This document shows positions 50,601 to 59,899 of a stretch of DNA of 64,000 nt, piece by piece. Source of the DNA: Planctomycetota bacterium. GTDB lineage: Bacteria; Planctomycetota; Phycisphaerae; SM23-33. Where the stretch lies: assembly GCA_022705325.1 (NCBI GenBank), contig JAKJER010000005.1, forward strand, positions 1 through 64,000, written 5' to 3'. Within the stretch, counting starts at the first letter, position 1. Every line of letters starts with the position of its first letter. Position numbers and translations under genes: made by a program. The notes beneath the pieces are model-generated. The model saw only the letters and a list, made by a program, of their open reading frames with translations, was not told the origin of the DNA and did no database searches.

Positions 50601-53600
50601 CTACCGCCGTCGCCGGATGTAGCCTCCCAGGCCCGTCGCCGCCAGGCCCAGAAGGGTCAGCGTGATCGGCTCGGGCACCACTTGCAGTTGCAGAGAGACG
50701 CCGTCCTGGGTTTCCACGAACCGGGGGGCGTAGGAGTACGTCCCGTCCGGGCCGTAGTCGAAGTCAAACTCGATGCCGCTGAAGTCGACGTTGGTGATCC
50801 CGTTGGTCGCGGTGAGGATGGTGAAGACGGCGCCTTCGTAAGGCAGGAAGCCGTTGATGAGGTCCACGGCGATCACGCCGCCCAGGGTCGCCTCGCCGTT
50901 TACGAGGATCCAGTCGTACCCGGTCGCCGTCGCGGCGCCCTGGTCGTAGCCGGCCAGTTCCGCCAGCAACGTCCCGCCGCCCTGGACGTAGTCGCCCACG
51001 ATAGTAAGCGTGCCGGGCGAGCTGCCGGCCGACAACATGCTGCCGGCCGACCCGGTGACGTTCCCCACCACCGTGCCGTTGCCCTTGAGGTACTGAGCGG
51101 GGTCCAGTGTGAACCCGCCGGCCACGCCCGTGACGTCGAGCACGGCCCCGCCGCGGACGTCGACGGTGGGGGAGGACGCGATGTTGTTGGTCCCGCCCGT
51201 GACCAGGGCCAGCGTGCCGTCGGCGACGGTCGTGTCGCCCTGATAGGAGTTGGCCCCGCTGAGCACGAGCGTGCCCGGGCCGTTCTTGGTGAGCGAGGCC
51301 GCGGCGCCGCCGCTGACGGCGCCCAGTTCCAGCGTGCCCGTGCCCGTGCCGTTGTTGGCCACCGCGAAGGCGGCCGGTCCGGCCAGGCTCGTCGCGCCGA
51401 GGGTCAGGCTGTAGTCGATGTCGGCCGCCGAGCCGCCCGCCGCGGCCAGGCTGAGCGTCGCGCCGCTGCCCATGGCCAGGTTGCCCATGCTGAAGTCGGA
51501 CGTGCCGGCCGCAGCACCGACGGCCAGGTTGCCCACCGTGCCGCCGCTGACGGCGAGGTCGTTGACGAACGTGGTGGCGGTCGTGGCGGGGGCGGAGACG
51601 AAGCTGAAGTTGCTGACAGTCTGGACGGCGTTAGCCCCACCCGTGCCGCCGGTGAAGCCGACGTAGGCGGCTCCGCCCAAGACGGCGGGCAAGTCCACGC
51701 CGGTGTACACGCGAGTGAAGGTGTTGGCGCCCTGGGTCAACAGGGCGGTCAGCGTCTTGGCTCCGTAATCATACGTCAACTGCACGTCGAAGGGCGTGCC
51801 GTAGATGACAACCGGGCTCACGGAGGTGTTCCCGCCGCCGGTCGAGCCGTTGATGTACACGTTGTTGCTGATGCCGGGTGTTCCGGGAGGATACAAATTG
51901 AAACCGATCCCTGCGCTGGGAGTGATAACGCCCGTGCCGCTATAGCCGCGGGCACCGCCCGAGGCGGCCAGGGCGGCTGGGCCGCGCGGATCGCTCTGGA
52001 GCACGATCACCAGTCCGTCGGCCGGGTCGCCGGTCGTCTTGTCGCTGGCGCTGTACGTGAAGTTCATGCCAAAGCTGTTGACCGGCACGACGCTGTTGCA
52101 GAACACCGAGCGGGCTTGGCTGCCGCCGGCGGTGGTGATGGTGGCCACGTCGGCGGCCACGGTGGCCCCCCCGTTGAGCGTCCAGCCGGCGCCGTTGCCG
52201 CCGAACCCGCTGACCGCCTGGCCGCCCGAGAGTACCAGCGTCCCGCCGTCCAGGGTGACCGGGCCAGTGCCTAATGAGCCGGGGCCGAAGCTCACCAGCG
52301 TGCCCTGGTTGACGACGGTCCCGCCGCCATAGGTATTGCCCAACTCCGACACGGTCATCGTGCCGGCGCCGGTCTTGGCCAGGCCGCCCGCGCCGCTGAT
52401 AAGGCCCGTGTAGGAGGTCGTGGCGCCGTTGGCGCCCGTGGTGAGGACCGCGCCGCTGCCCAGGGCGAGCTTTGAGTTGCCGCCCAGACTGCCCACGGTG
52501 CCCGAGGTGTTGATGGTGGCCGTGGCCCCGCCGTAGATTGTCAACCCGCCCGTCCCGGACAGGGCCCCGTTGAGCACCACGTTGCCGCCGCCGGTGCTGA
52601 CGAACGAGTTGCTGTTGACCGCGACCGGCCCGTTGAAGGTGGCGGTTCCGTTGTTCTCGTCGGCAAGGGTCCCGCCGTCGAGGATGATGGCGGCGCTGTT
52701 GGACCCGGTGGTCCAGTGCGTGAGGATGCTGCCTGTCTTGACGGTGACCGGGCCGGCCCAACTGCCCAGGGCGGTGTTCTCCAGCCGCACCTTGCCCTGC
52801 TCGATGACCAGGCCGCCCAGGTCGGTCACTCCGCCGCGGATGGCCAGGCACTCGCCCGTGCCGGTCTTGGTCAGGACGTAGTTGCCGCTGATGGGCCCGA
52901 AGATGTCCATGCGTCCGTTGTTGTGGATCTTGGCATCCGCGGTCAGCGCGAGGTTCTGAATGCGGGCGGTGCTGCCGGAGTTGACCAGCACGCCGTTCTG
53001 CCCGGAGGCGCCCGTGCCGGCAATGGTGTAGTTGCGCTGGTTGGTGATGTTCAGGCCGACGAAGTCGACAGTTGCCCCGGAGGCGACGGTCACGCCGCTG
53101 GTGTTGCCCATGGCGTTGGCGTTGCCCAGCCGCAGGATGCCGCCGGTGAGGTTCCAGGCGCCCGTGAAGCCCGCGTTGTCGGCATTGACCGTGGCGGTGT
53201 TGCCGCCGGCCGAGGTGATCTTGCCGGCGCCGGAGATCGCCCCGTTGAGGACCATGCTGCCCGAATTCTTGGCGATGAACGAATCGCTGTTGACCGTGAC
53301 CGTGCCGTTCCAGGTGGCGGTGCCGTTGAACTCGTCCTCCATCGTCCCGCCGTCCAGGATGACGTTCACGTTGGTCGAGCCGGTCGCCCAGCGGGAGAGC
53401 GTCCCGCCGGTCTTGACGGTGACCGGGCCGGTCCAGGAACCGAAGGCGGTGTCCTCGAACCGCACGCGACCCTGCTCGACGACCAGGCCGGCCAGATCGG
53501 TCACGCCGCCGCGGATGGCCATGCACTCGCCCGTGCCGGTCTTGGTGAGGGTGAAGCCGGCGCCGCTGATGGCGCCGAAGGTGTCCAGCCGCCCGCCGAC

Positions 53601-54938
53601 GTTGATCTTGGCATCGGCGGTGAGCGTCAGGGCGCCGATGTCACTGTATCCGGTGTTGCAGATGAGCGCGCCTTGTCCGGTGGTTCCGGTTCCGGCGATT
53701 GTGATGTTCGGGCGGCTGGCGTCCACGAAGTTCTGCCCGTTCGTGTCCAGGGTCGCGCCCGAGGCCACCGTAACCCCGCCGACTCCCAGGGCGGTAGTCG
53801 AGCCGGCCTTGAGGATGCCGGACTGGACGGAGATCGCGCCGCTGTAGCCGCTGTTGTCGCCGCTGAGGGTCACGATGTGGGGCCCCGCGACGGCCAGGTT
53901 CGCCGTGCCGGAGATGGCCCCGCTCATGACCACGTTCCCGCCGCCCCACGCGCTGGCGGCCTGCGAGCTGATGGTGGAGTTCGCGGCCACGGTGACCGGG
54001 CCGCTCCAGGTGCCGGTGTGCGTATTGTTGTTGCCGAATTGACCGATCGTGCCCCCGTTGAGGACGATCTGGGTGTTCACGGTCGGGTTGGCGTAGATGC
54101 CCACCGCCGCCCCGGGATTAACGGTCATGACGGTCGAGCCCATGCCCGACTCGCTGGTCTCGAAGTAGAGGTAGCCCTGGTTGACGTTGAGGGCGGCGAG
54201 GTTGCTGACAGCCCCGCGGATGTCCAGATAGCCCGAGCCGGTCTTGGTGAGGGCGAACCCGGCGCCGTTGAGCGTCGTGCCTCCCCAGCCGATGTCCCAT
54301 CGCCCCGTGCCGCCGACGGTGGCGTCGGCGGACAGGATGACGGACAGGCCGTAGTCGGCCACGCTGCTGCCCGTGTTGACCAGCGCGCCCGCGCCGGTGG
54401 GACCGGCGCCGGCGATGGTGACGGTCTTGGCGCTGCTGAGCTTGGCGCCCTTGAGGTCCAGGGCCGCCCCCGACACCACGGTGACGCCGCTGGTGCTGCC
54501 CAGAGAGGCCGAGGTCGGCGACTGGGCCGTCAACTGCAATGTGCCGGCGTTGACGAGCGTCGAGCCGGTATACGTGTTGGTCGGGCCGAGGATGAGCGTG
54601 CCCGTGCCGTTCTTGACCAGTCCGCCGGACGTACCGGCCAGCGTCCCGGTGCCGGTCCCGTTGCTGAGCGTGTAGGACGAACCGGTGTCCACCGTGACCG
54701 ACAGGGGGGACACGGTCCCGACAATCGAGACGCTGTGAGTGCCGCTGGCGGTGTCGTCGAAGGTGACGTCGTCATTGTCGGCAAACATGGCAGCGCCGGC
54801 GTTCCAGTTCGCCGTGGTCGTGTCCCAGTTCCCGTTGAGGGTGGCGTCCCAGGTCAGTGGGGCGGCCGAGACGGGGGAAAAGACGGCAACAGCCAGGACG
54901 GCCAGGATCGATGCGCGCACGATACGTGTTGCTCCCAT
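50601..54938 (-). CDS. giant beta-strand-repeat PEP-CTERM protein
   Basis: A 1445-residue secreted protein, the longest in the window. After a signal peptide (1-25) most of it consists of autotransporter-associated beta-strand repeats (motifs such as GLVKNGTGTLILGPTNTYTG and SLTKNGPGTLVLSGANSYQG), which fold as a long right-handed beta-helix. Near 920-1120 there is a lectin-like, legume-type insertion (SFGMNFTYSASDKTTGDPAD). A segment of 225 codons is duplicated almost in tandem. The C-terminus VPEPITLTLLGLAATGLGG plus YIRRRR is a PEP-CTERM anchor. It is probably a surface fibre or adhesin. GGAGG precedes ATG 54938, and a TGGACA-17-TATAGT promoter lies upstream. Confidence 0.9.
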   Translation of the reverse strand: MGATRIVRASILAVLAVAVFSPVSAAPLTWDATLNGNWDTTTANWNAGAAMFADNDDVTFDDTASGTHSVSIVGTVSPLSVTVDTGSSYTLSNGTGTGTLAGTSGGLVKNGTGTLILGPTNTYTGSTLVNAGTLQLTAQSPTSASLGSTSGVTVVSGAALDLKGAKLSSAKTVTIAGAGPTGAGALVNTGSSVADYGLSVILSADATVGGTGRWDIGWGGTTLNGAGFALTKTGSGYLDIRGAVSNLAALNVNQGYLYFETSESGMGSTVMTVNPGAAVGIYANPTVNTQIVLNGGTIGQFGNNNTHTGTWSGPVTVAANSTISSQAASAWGGGNVVMSGAISGTANLAVAGPHIVTLSGDNSGYSGAISVQSGILKAGSTTALGVGGVTVASGATLDTNGQNFVDASRPNITIAGTGTTGQGALICNTGYSDIGALTLTADAKINVGGRLDTFGAISGAGFTLTKTGTGECMAIRGGVTDLAGLVVEQGRVRFEDTAFGSWTGPVTVKTGGTLSRWATGSTNVNVILDGGTMEDEFNGTATWNGTVTVNSDSFIAKNSGSMVLNGAISGAGKITSAGGNTATVNADNAGFTGAWNLTGGILRLGNANAMGNTSGVTVASGATVDFVGLNITNQRNYTIAGTGASGQNGVLVNSGSTARIQNLALTADAKIHNNGRMDIFGPISGNYVLTKTGTGECLAIRGGVTDLGGLVIEQGKVRLENTALGSWAGPVTVKTGSILTHWTTGSNSAAIILDGGTLADENNGTATFNGPVAVNSNSFVSTGGGNVVLNGALSGTGGLTIYGGATATINTSGTVGSLGGNSKLALGSGAVLTTGANGATTSYTGLISGAGGLAKTGAGTMTVSELGNTYGGGTVVNQGTLVSFGPGSLGTGPVTLDGGTLVLSGGQAVSGFGGNGAGWTLNGGATVAADVATITTAGGSQARSVFCNSVVPVNSFGMNFTYSASDKTTGDPADGLVIVLQSDPRGPAALAASGGARGYSGTGVITPSAGIGFNLYPPGTPGISNNVYINGSTGGGNTSVSPVVIYGTPFDVQLTYDYGAKTLTALLTQGANTFTRVYTGVDLPAVLGGAAYVGFTGGTGGANAVQTVSNFSFVSAPATTATTFVNDLAVSGGTVGNLAVGAAAGTSDFSMGNLAMGSGATLSLAAAGGSAADIDYSLTLGATSLAGPAAFAVANNGTGTGTLELGAVSGGAAASLTKNGPGTLVLSGANSYQGDTTVADGTLALVTGGTNNIASSPTVDVRGGAVLDVTGVAGGFTLDPAQYLKGNGTVVGNVTGSAGSMLSAGSSPGTLTIVGDYVQGGGTLLAELAGYDQGAATATGYDWILVNGEATLGGVIAVDLINGFLPYEGAVFTILTATNGITNVDFSGIEFDFDYGPDGTYSYAPRFVETQDGVSLQLQVVPEPITLTLLGLAATGLGGYIRRRR

Positions 54939-55003
54939 GGTCGGACCTCCGTTAAGTCCTTTTTCTCAGGCAGGTTCAGTTGGACCGCGTCTGCCGGGCT
55001 ACT

Positions 55004-55032
55004 ACTATATAGCGCCGCGGCAAATCTGTCCA
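55004..55032 (-). promoter_or_regulatory. promoter of the giant PEP-CTERM gene (TGGACA-17-TATAGT)
   Basis: TGGACA (55032-55027) and TATAGT (55009-55004) are separated by 17 bases on the minus strand, giving a leader of about 60 bases. The -35 lies 20 bases from the end of the amidase gene, so the giant gene has its own promoter. Confidence 0.6.
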
Positions 55033-55051
55033 GTGGTTTCCAGGGGGGCAG

Positions 55052-55726
55052 TCAGGGCCACTCGCGGGCCAGGTCGGCCTTGAGCGGGCCGTGGAGGTAC
55101 TTGTGAAAGGCGTCGCCGGGGCAGGCGGTCTTGGCGCCGGGGGCGTCGCGGTGGCCGATAACGTCGTGCAGAGAGATGTGATAGGTGCGGGCCAGGTAGA
55201 TCACCAGCCTCCGGAGGCTGGCCACCTGGGCCGACGTGGGCAACTTGACCGACCAGTCGCCGACCAGACAGATGCCGATGCCGCGGTTGTTGTAGTCGTT
55301 GTCGGGCGTGCCCCCGGTGTGCGAGCCCCATTTCTGGCACAGCCAGCGGCTGCCCACCTCGACCGCCCCGTCGGCGCCGCCTTGCCCGTTCGTGATGACG
55401 AAGTGGTAGCCCAACTCGTCCCAGCCCCTGCGGCGGTGGGCGCGGTCGAAGACGGCGGCAGAGCCCTCCTCGGTGGCGCTGTGGTGGATGACGATGTACT
55501 TCCACTGGCGATAGCCCGAGGCGGGGGCCCAGGGGTTCGCCGACGGCCCGCGCGTCGGCGGGACGCCGTTTCGCCCTGGCGAGGCGGCCCGGCTTGCCGC
55601 CAGGGGAGCGGACAGGTCCATCTGGTGGGGCGGCAGGTCGTTCATCGCGGAGGGGCGCCCACAGCCGCCGGCTGCCAACAGGGCCCCCGCGGCCAGGGTC
55701 ATCGTCCATGACGTCATGCGTTGCAT
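55052..55726 (-). CDS. lipoprotein N-acetylmuramoyl-L-alanine amidase (Amidase_2 / PGRP fold)
   Basis: A 224-residue zinc amidase that cuts the bond between MurNAc and the stem peptide of peptidoglycan. The signal ends in a lipobox (LLAAGGC, lipid Cys22). The catalytic fold shows YIVIHHSATEEG (zinc His81 or His82), GYHFVI, GIGICLVGD, and HRDAPGAKTACPG (second zinc His and Cys). It lies 15 bases downstream of the TatD-like gene, so the two may be co-transcribed. GAGAG lies upstream of ATG 55726. Confidence 0.9.
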   Translation of the reverse strand: MQRMTSWTMTLAAGALLAAGGCGRPSAMNDLPPHQMDLSAPLAASRAASPGRNGVPPTRGPSANPWAPASGYRQWKYIVIHHSATEEGSAAVFDRAHRRRGWDELGYHFVITNGQGGADGAVEVGSRWLCQKWGSHTGGTPDNDYNNRGIGICLVGDWSVKLPTSAQVASLRRLVIYLARTYHISLHDVIGHRDAPGAKTACPGDAFHKYLHGPLKADLAREWP

Positions 55727-55741
55727 GGGGGAACTCTCTCG

Positions 55742-56578
55742 CTACCGCTGGAACTGGCGGGGGTCCACCGGCGTCAGGTCCAGTTGCGGCTTCCAGTTGG
55801 GGCTGTGGCGGTAGAAGGCCATGGCGTTGTCGAAGACGATCCGCTGGATCGTCGCGTCGTCGTGCCCGTCGCCGCGCATGAACTGGACCACCTTGGGCAG
55901 GCTGCACGGGTCGCTGATGCCCCAGTCGGCCGACCCGTTCACCGTCATCTTCTCCGAGCCGAACTGGCGGATGATGTTGCTCACCCGCTCGGGCGTGAGC
56001 TTGGAGATGGGGTAGACGGTCATGCCGCAGTAGCAGTCGGTCTCGCGCGAGACGGGCATGGTCTCCTCGGTGTTGTGGTCGATGACCACGCGGTCCTGGT
56101 CGATCTTCTCGGCCCGCAGGACCTCGACGATCCGCCGCGTGCCTCGCAGTTTGTCCACGTGGGGCGTGTGGATGATGATGGGCAGGCGGCGCTGCTGCGC
56201 CATGTGAAGCTGGCGGACGAACGCCCGCTCCTCGTTGGGCGTGATGTTGTTGTAACCGATCTCGCCGATGGCCACGCACCGCTCGTGATTGAGGTACTCG
56301 TCGATCCCGTCAAGCACCTCGTCCGCCAGGGCGGGGTCTTCGGTCTCCTTGGGGTTGACCGAGACGGCCGCGAAGTGGTCGATGCCGAACCTCCGGGAGC
56401 GGACGGTCTCGAACTCGAGGATGAGCTGGAAGTAGTCCCAGAACGTGCCCGCGTAGCGGCGGTTGGTCCCCAGCCAGAAGGACGGCTCGACGCAGGCGCG
56501 GATGCCGGCGGCGTACATGTGCTGGTAATCGTCGGTCGTGCGGGAATACATGTGGATGTGCGGCTCGATGATAATCAT
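55742..56578 (-). CDS. TatD-related TIM-barrel metal-dependent hydrolase
   Basis: A 278-residue cytoplasmic hydrolase. Metal ligands run in the TatD order: His7-x-His9 (EPHIHMYS), Glu in AIGEIGYNN, His in IIIHTPH, His in VIDHNTEE, and Asp in GSADWGISD. It is more divergent than housekeeping TatD nucleases and resembles the EboC-like branch of predicted metal-dependent hydrolases. The substrate is unknown. The start codon ATG 56578 has a weak ribosome site (GGAAAGG). Confidence 0.8.
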   Translation of the reverse strand: MIIIEPHIHMYSRTTDDYQHMYAAGIRACVEPSFWLGTNRRYAGTFWDYFQLILEFETVRSRRFGIDHFAAVSVNPKETEDPALADEVLDGIDEYLNHERCVAIGEIGYNNITPNEERAFVRQLHMAQQRRLPIIIHTPHVDKLRGTRRIVEVLRAEKIDQDRVVIDHNTEETMPVSRETDCYCGMTVYPISKLTPERVSNIIRQFGSEKMTVNGSADWGISDPCSLPKVVQFMRGDGHDDATIQRIVFDNAMAFYRHSPNWKPQLDLTPVDPRQFQR

Positions 56579-56620
56579 GGCGGTGGGGCCTTTCCGTTCC
56601 GCCCGATTATAGCGTAAACG

Positions 56621-56654
56621 ACAAAGCCCACGGAAGAGCCTCCGTGGGCTTTGT
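56621..56654 (-). terminator. 14-bp perfect terminator after the LamG PEP-CTERM gene
   Basis: ACAAAGCCCACGGA, loop of six, then the exact complement TCCGTGGGCTTTGT. On the minus strand it follows the stop of the PEP-CTERM gene by 25 bases and ends in a T-rich arm. Confidence 0.8.
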
Positions 56655-56679
56655 GCGGGCGATTTCCACAGTGCGTGCT

Positions 56680-58719
56680 TTATCGTCTGCGTCGGCGGAT
56701 GTAGCCGCCCAGCCCGCCCGTCGCCAGTGCGAGCAGAGCCATGGTGGCCGGTTCGGGCACGGCCTCAACCGTCAGTCCGGTGATGAACGTCCGCTGCACG
56801 CCGTTCTGGCCGCGGTCTTCCAGCGTGACCGAGGCCAGCGACTTGGCCAGCCATTCATCGGGCAGGACGATGCGGGTCATGTCCACGCGCATGTTGCCGG
56901 AGGACAGCACGGCCGTGGTCGTGATGCCGTTGATGAGGTTGGCGAAGCTGCCCTGCTGGTAGTCTCGCAGCTCGCTGTTGCCGTCCAGCGGCACCTCCAG
57001 GAGGGTCCCGTCCTGGGCCTCGAAGATCAGCGACGCCCGGGTGCCGCCGGCCTGCTCGCCCCAGTACGTCCCGAGCAGCACGTCCACCGCGAACGCGTGG
57101 TCCACGTTGACCGGGATGGTCAACGAACGCACGTCCGAGCCGTCGCCGCCGTCGACGTAGCTGTTCCAGCCGTTGTTGCCGTTGACATCGGCGATGTCGA
57201 ACGGGACCGTACCGAGTACCTGGGCCCCGCCGACCAGAACGGGCTGGTCATAGTTGATCTTGGCCGTGCCGACCGCCTGGGCCAGGTTGACCGGGTGGAA
57301 CTCGCCCAAGCCCAGCAGGGCCTGGTTGGCGACGTTGAAGTTGTCGGGCCCGGCGAGGCGGCTCTGCCCGACCTCCGTGGCGGTGAGGGCCCGCGAGTAG
57401 ATGCGGAACTCGTCCATCGTGCCGTTGTAGTAGGGGTCGGCGCTGTACTGAGAGCGTCCCAGCCAGTTGTTGACGGTCGCGCCGAGGCTGGAAGGCTTGA
57501 GCGTCACGCCGGTGGCGGTGGAGATCAGGCGCCCGTTGAGATAGACGCGGGCGGTGTCGGTGGCGTCGTCGAGGGTGACGGCATAGTGGATGGGCCCGGT
57601 GCCGAAGCTGACGCCGTCGGCCTTCTGCTCACCGCTGCCGCCGCCGGTGGTGATGGCAAACCGGCTTCCGCCGGTGCTGCCGTGAGGGGACACGAACAGG
57701 TACTGCGTCGTGTTGTTCCCGCAATCGAAGAGCCGCTGCCAGTTGGCCCCGCCGGCCCAGTCGGCCCAGCCCTCGACGGTGACGCTGTCCAGGGCGGCGA
57801 CGACGGGTCCAATGGGCAGCGACACGCAGGTCTGGTTGGCCTGCGTGAACGTCAGCTTGCCGCTGCCGTCCTGGCTGCCGTTGACGATCGTGCCGTGGGC
57901 GGCGCCCACCGAGTCGATGGCGACCGTGCCGGAGGCCTCGTTGAAGCTGTAGCGGTGGATCATCTCCGGCTGGCCCGGCGAGGCGGCGATGAGATTGTCC
58001 GGCCCGGCGACGTAGCTGCGGGCCACGTCCAGCCGCGACAGGGCGGTGTCGTAGATCCGCAACTCGTTGTACGAGGCGTTGGCGGTGCTATCGTTGTACT
58101 GCGAGCGGCCCAGGGCGGAGGAAGTCTCCACAAGCTGATTCAACGTGTAGGGCGTGCTGAAGCTCCCGCGGAAGGCGCCGTCGCGGTAGATGCTCACCGT
58201 CGAGCCCGCGCCGTTGTCCACTACCGTCATGGCGATGTGGAACTGCTGGTTCAGCGTGTAAGGCGCGTTGAAGTTGTTGCCGTTGGTCTCGGTGCTCCCG
58301 ATCTTGAAGGCAGCCCGATCGGAACTGAAATTCGTCCCCTGCGTCCACGACATCAACAGGTTGTTGGTGGTCGAGCTGCCGAAGTCGAACACGCGGGACC
58401 AGTTCTGGACGCTGATCTGGGTGGCCCAGGTTTCGACGGTGGCGCTGCCGTAGATGTTCAGCAGGTTGGCCGGGAGGGCGACGTAGTCGCTGGAGGTCTT
58501 GGCCCCGCCCGTCAGCGTGACCTGTCCGCCGCCAACCGTGGCGTCACTGGCGCCGACGTCGATGATGGTGGCGTTGGCCCCTCCGGCCGAATCGACCAGG
58601 ATCGTGCCGGCTCCGCCGGTCTCACTGAAGCTCCAGCGGTTGATCAGCCCGGCAGGGGCGGCCGCGGCAGCGGCCAGAAGAGCGCAGCACCCAACCAGAA
58701 TCGTGCAGGACTTGTTCAT
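56680..58719 (-). CDS. secreted LamG-domain PEP-CTERM protein
   Basis: A 679-residue surface protein. A signal peptide (1-23) precedes two LamG-type jelly rolls starting LINRWSFSETGG and MIHRYSFNEASG (about residues 26 and 250). Each has the V-E-x-W-A strand and ends with ELRIYDTALSRLDVARSYVAGPDN or the matching FRIYSRALTATEVGQSRLAGPDN (compare in parts). A beta-rich domain follows (about 465-650). The C-terminus VPEPATMALLALATGGLGG plus YIRRRRR is a PEP-CTERM tail nearly identical to that of the giant protein. AAGGAG precedes ATG 58719. Confidence 0.9.
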   Translation of the reverse strand: MNKSCTILVGCCALLAAAAAAPAGLINRWSFSETGGAGTILVDSAGGANATIIDVGASDATVGGGQVTLTGGAKTSSDYVALPANLLNIYGSATVETWATQISVQNWSRVFDFGSSTTNNLLMSWTQGTNFSSDRAAFKIGSTETNGNNFNAPYTLNQQFHIAMTVVDNGAGSTVSIYRDGAFRGSFSTPYTLNQLVETSSALGRSQYNDSTANASYNELRIYDTALSRLDVARSYVAGPDNLIAASPGQPEMIHRYSFNEASGTVAIDSVGAAHGTIVNGSQDGSGKLTFTQANQTCVSLPIGPVVAALDSVTVEGWADWAGGANWQRLFDCGNNTTQYLFVSPHGSTGGSRFAITTGGGSGEQKADGVSFGTGPIHYAVTLDDATDTARVYLNGRLISTATGVTLKPSSLGATVNNWLGRSQYSADPYYNGTMDEFRIYSRALTATEVGQSRLAGPDNFNVANQALLGLGEFHPVNLAQAVGTAKINYDQPVLVGGAQVLGTVPFDIADVNGNNGWNSYVDGGDGSDVRSLTIPVNVDHAFAVDVLLGTYWGEQAGGTRASLIFEAQDGTLLEVPLDGNSELRDYQQGSFANLINGITTTAVLSSGNMRVDMTRIVLPDEWLAKSLASVTLEDRGQNGVQRTFITGLTVEAVPEPATMALLALATGGLGGYIRRRRR

Positions 58720-58843
58720 CGTTGTCTCCTTTGTTGCTCCGGAAGCAGCGTTCTGAATCGAAAAGAACGTGACGCGCGGACCGGTTCCACCCGGTGGTCC
58801 ACATGCCGGACTACGGAAAAAAGCCTCAACTTTGTAACGCCCA

Positions 58844-58872
58844 AGGATATCGCAAGACCGCGGTCCTGTCCA
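58844..58872 (-). promoter_or_regulatory. promoter of LamG PEP-CTERM gene (TGGACA-17-TATCCT)
   Basis: TGGACA (58872-58867) and TATCCT (58849-58844) are 17 bases apart on the minus strand. It is the third PEP-CTERM gene with this -35 box. Confidence 0.5.
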
Positions 58873-58996
58873 GGGGGAATCTCGCAACGGCCCGGTGCGG
58901 GCGAAGCGAGTCGAACAGAAGACTTGACTTTTTTCGCGATATCGGCGAAAGTGCTGGGTCTATGCTGGCCCGGTGGGCCGGCGAGTTCTGAAACGT

Positions 58997-59503
58997 ATGA
59001 CTGACGCTGCCGCAAAACACCGACCGATACCGGTCGTGGCGCTCCTGCTGTCCTGGCTGGTGCCAGGCGCCGGACACATGTACCTCGGGCGCATGCGCCG
59101 CGGGGTGGTCCTGCTGGTGACCATCGCCGCCCTCTTCTGGGCGGGAGTGGCCATGGGGGGCGTGATGACCGTCGACTACCACGCCGAACGCTGGTGGTTC
59201 ATCGCCGACATGTTCACCGGCATTCACGGGCTGGTCGGCTACCACAGGCAGAAACAGGTCTACCGCCAGATCGAGCGGGAGGTCTCGATGGGCGCGGGCG
59301 CCTCCGGCGAGATGGCGGTCGACCAGTGGCTCAAGGACAAGGGCATTGCCCTGGTCCACCCGGTGGACAACGTGGCCCGCGCCTACGCCGGGATCGCGGG
59401 GCTGCTGAACCTGCTGTGCATCTTCGACGCGACGATCCTGGCCCTGATGGGGCGGTTCGGCGAGCCGCCGCCTCCGTCGCCGACGGCGGGGAGGCAACCA
59501 TGA
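58997..59503 (+). CDS. small membrane protein with TM2-like repeat pattern
   Basis: A 168-residue membrane protein. The first part, VVALLLSWLVPGAGHMYLGRMRRG, is the signature of TM2-like small membrane proteins that are common beside planctomycete envelope genes. Helices are at about 12-30, 35-60 and 125-150. The middle is charged. No function is known. ATG 58997 was preferred over GTG 58973. The stop overlaps the next start (ATGA), so the two are coupled. Confidence 0.7.
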   Translation: MTDAAAKHRPIPVVALLLSWLVPGAGHMYLGRMRRGVVLLVTIAALFWAGVAMGGVMTVDYHAERWWFIADMFTGIHGLVGYHRQKQVYRQIEREVSMGAGASGEMAVDQWLKDKGIALVHPVDNVARAYAGIAGLLNLLCIFDATILALMGRFGEPPPPSPTAGRQP

Positions 59504-59721
59504 TCGCGATGTTGTTCTACAACCCCATGGAGCTGCATTCGGGATGGATGCTGTGGCTCCTGCTGCCCCTTTTGGTCGGCGTTGCCGTCGTGTATAAAAC
59601 GGTTCGCGCTCAGGAGATACGCCGCCTGCCCCTTGAGACGCTGGTCCTGGTAGGGTACATGTTGGGGGGATTGACCGCCCTGGGCGCCGCCCTGTGGCTG
59701 GTCCAGCAGTATTGGCCCTGA
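59500..59721 (+). CDS. small two-helix membrane protein
   Basis: A 73-residue protein with two membrane helices (about 14-32 and 46-68) separated by a basic loop (KTVRAQEIRRLP). Family not recognised. The start overlaps the stop of the previous gene by four bases and has GGGGAGG upstream, so it is translated as a pair with it. It may be a partner subunit. Confidence 0.65.
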   Translation: MIAMLFYNPMELHSGWMLWLLLPLLVGVAVVYKTVRAQEIRRLPLETLVLVGYMLGGLTALGAALWLVQQYWP

Positions 59722-59819
59722 CCGGCGGCCGTCCGCCCTCCACCCAGAGAATAATCCGAACCTCGAATCGACTCAAGCCGTATTAACTCCGCTGCCGAAA
59801 AGATGATAAGGACGCCGTT

Positions 59820-59849
59820 TTGATAATGCCGCTCCGGTCGCCCTATGAT
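59820..59849 (+). promoter_or_regulatory. promoter of the isochorismatase-like gene
   Basis: TTGATA, 18 bases, then TATGAT, about 50 bases before the start codon. Both boxes match the sigma-70 consensus in five of six positions. Confidence 0.5.
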
Positions 59850-59899
59850 GGATTGCACAGTGACCGGATTAGCCGCATCGATCCGTGCGGGAGTCAGAC

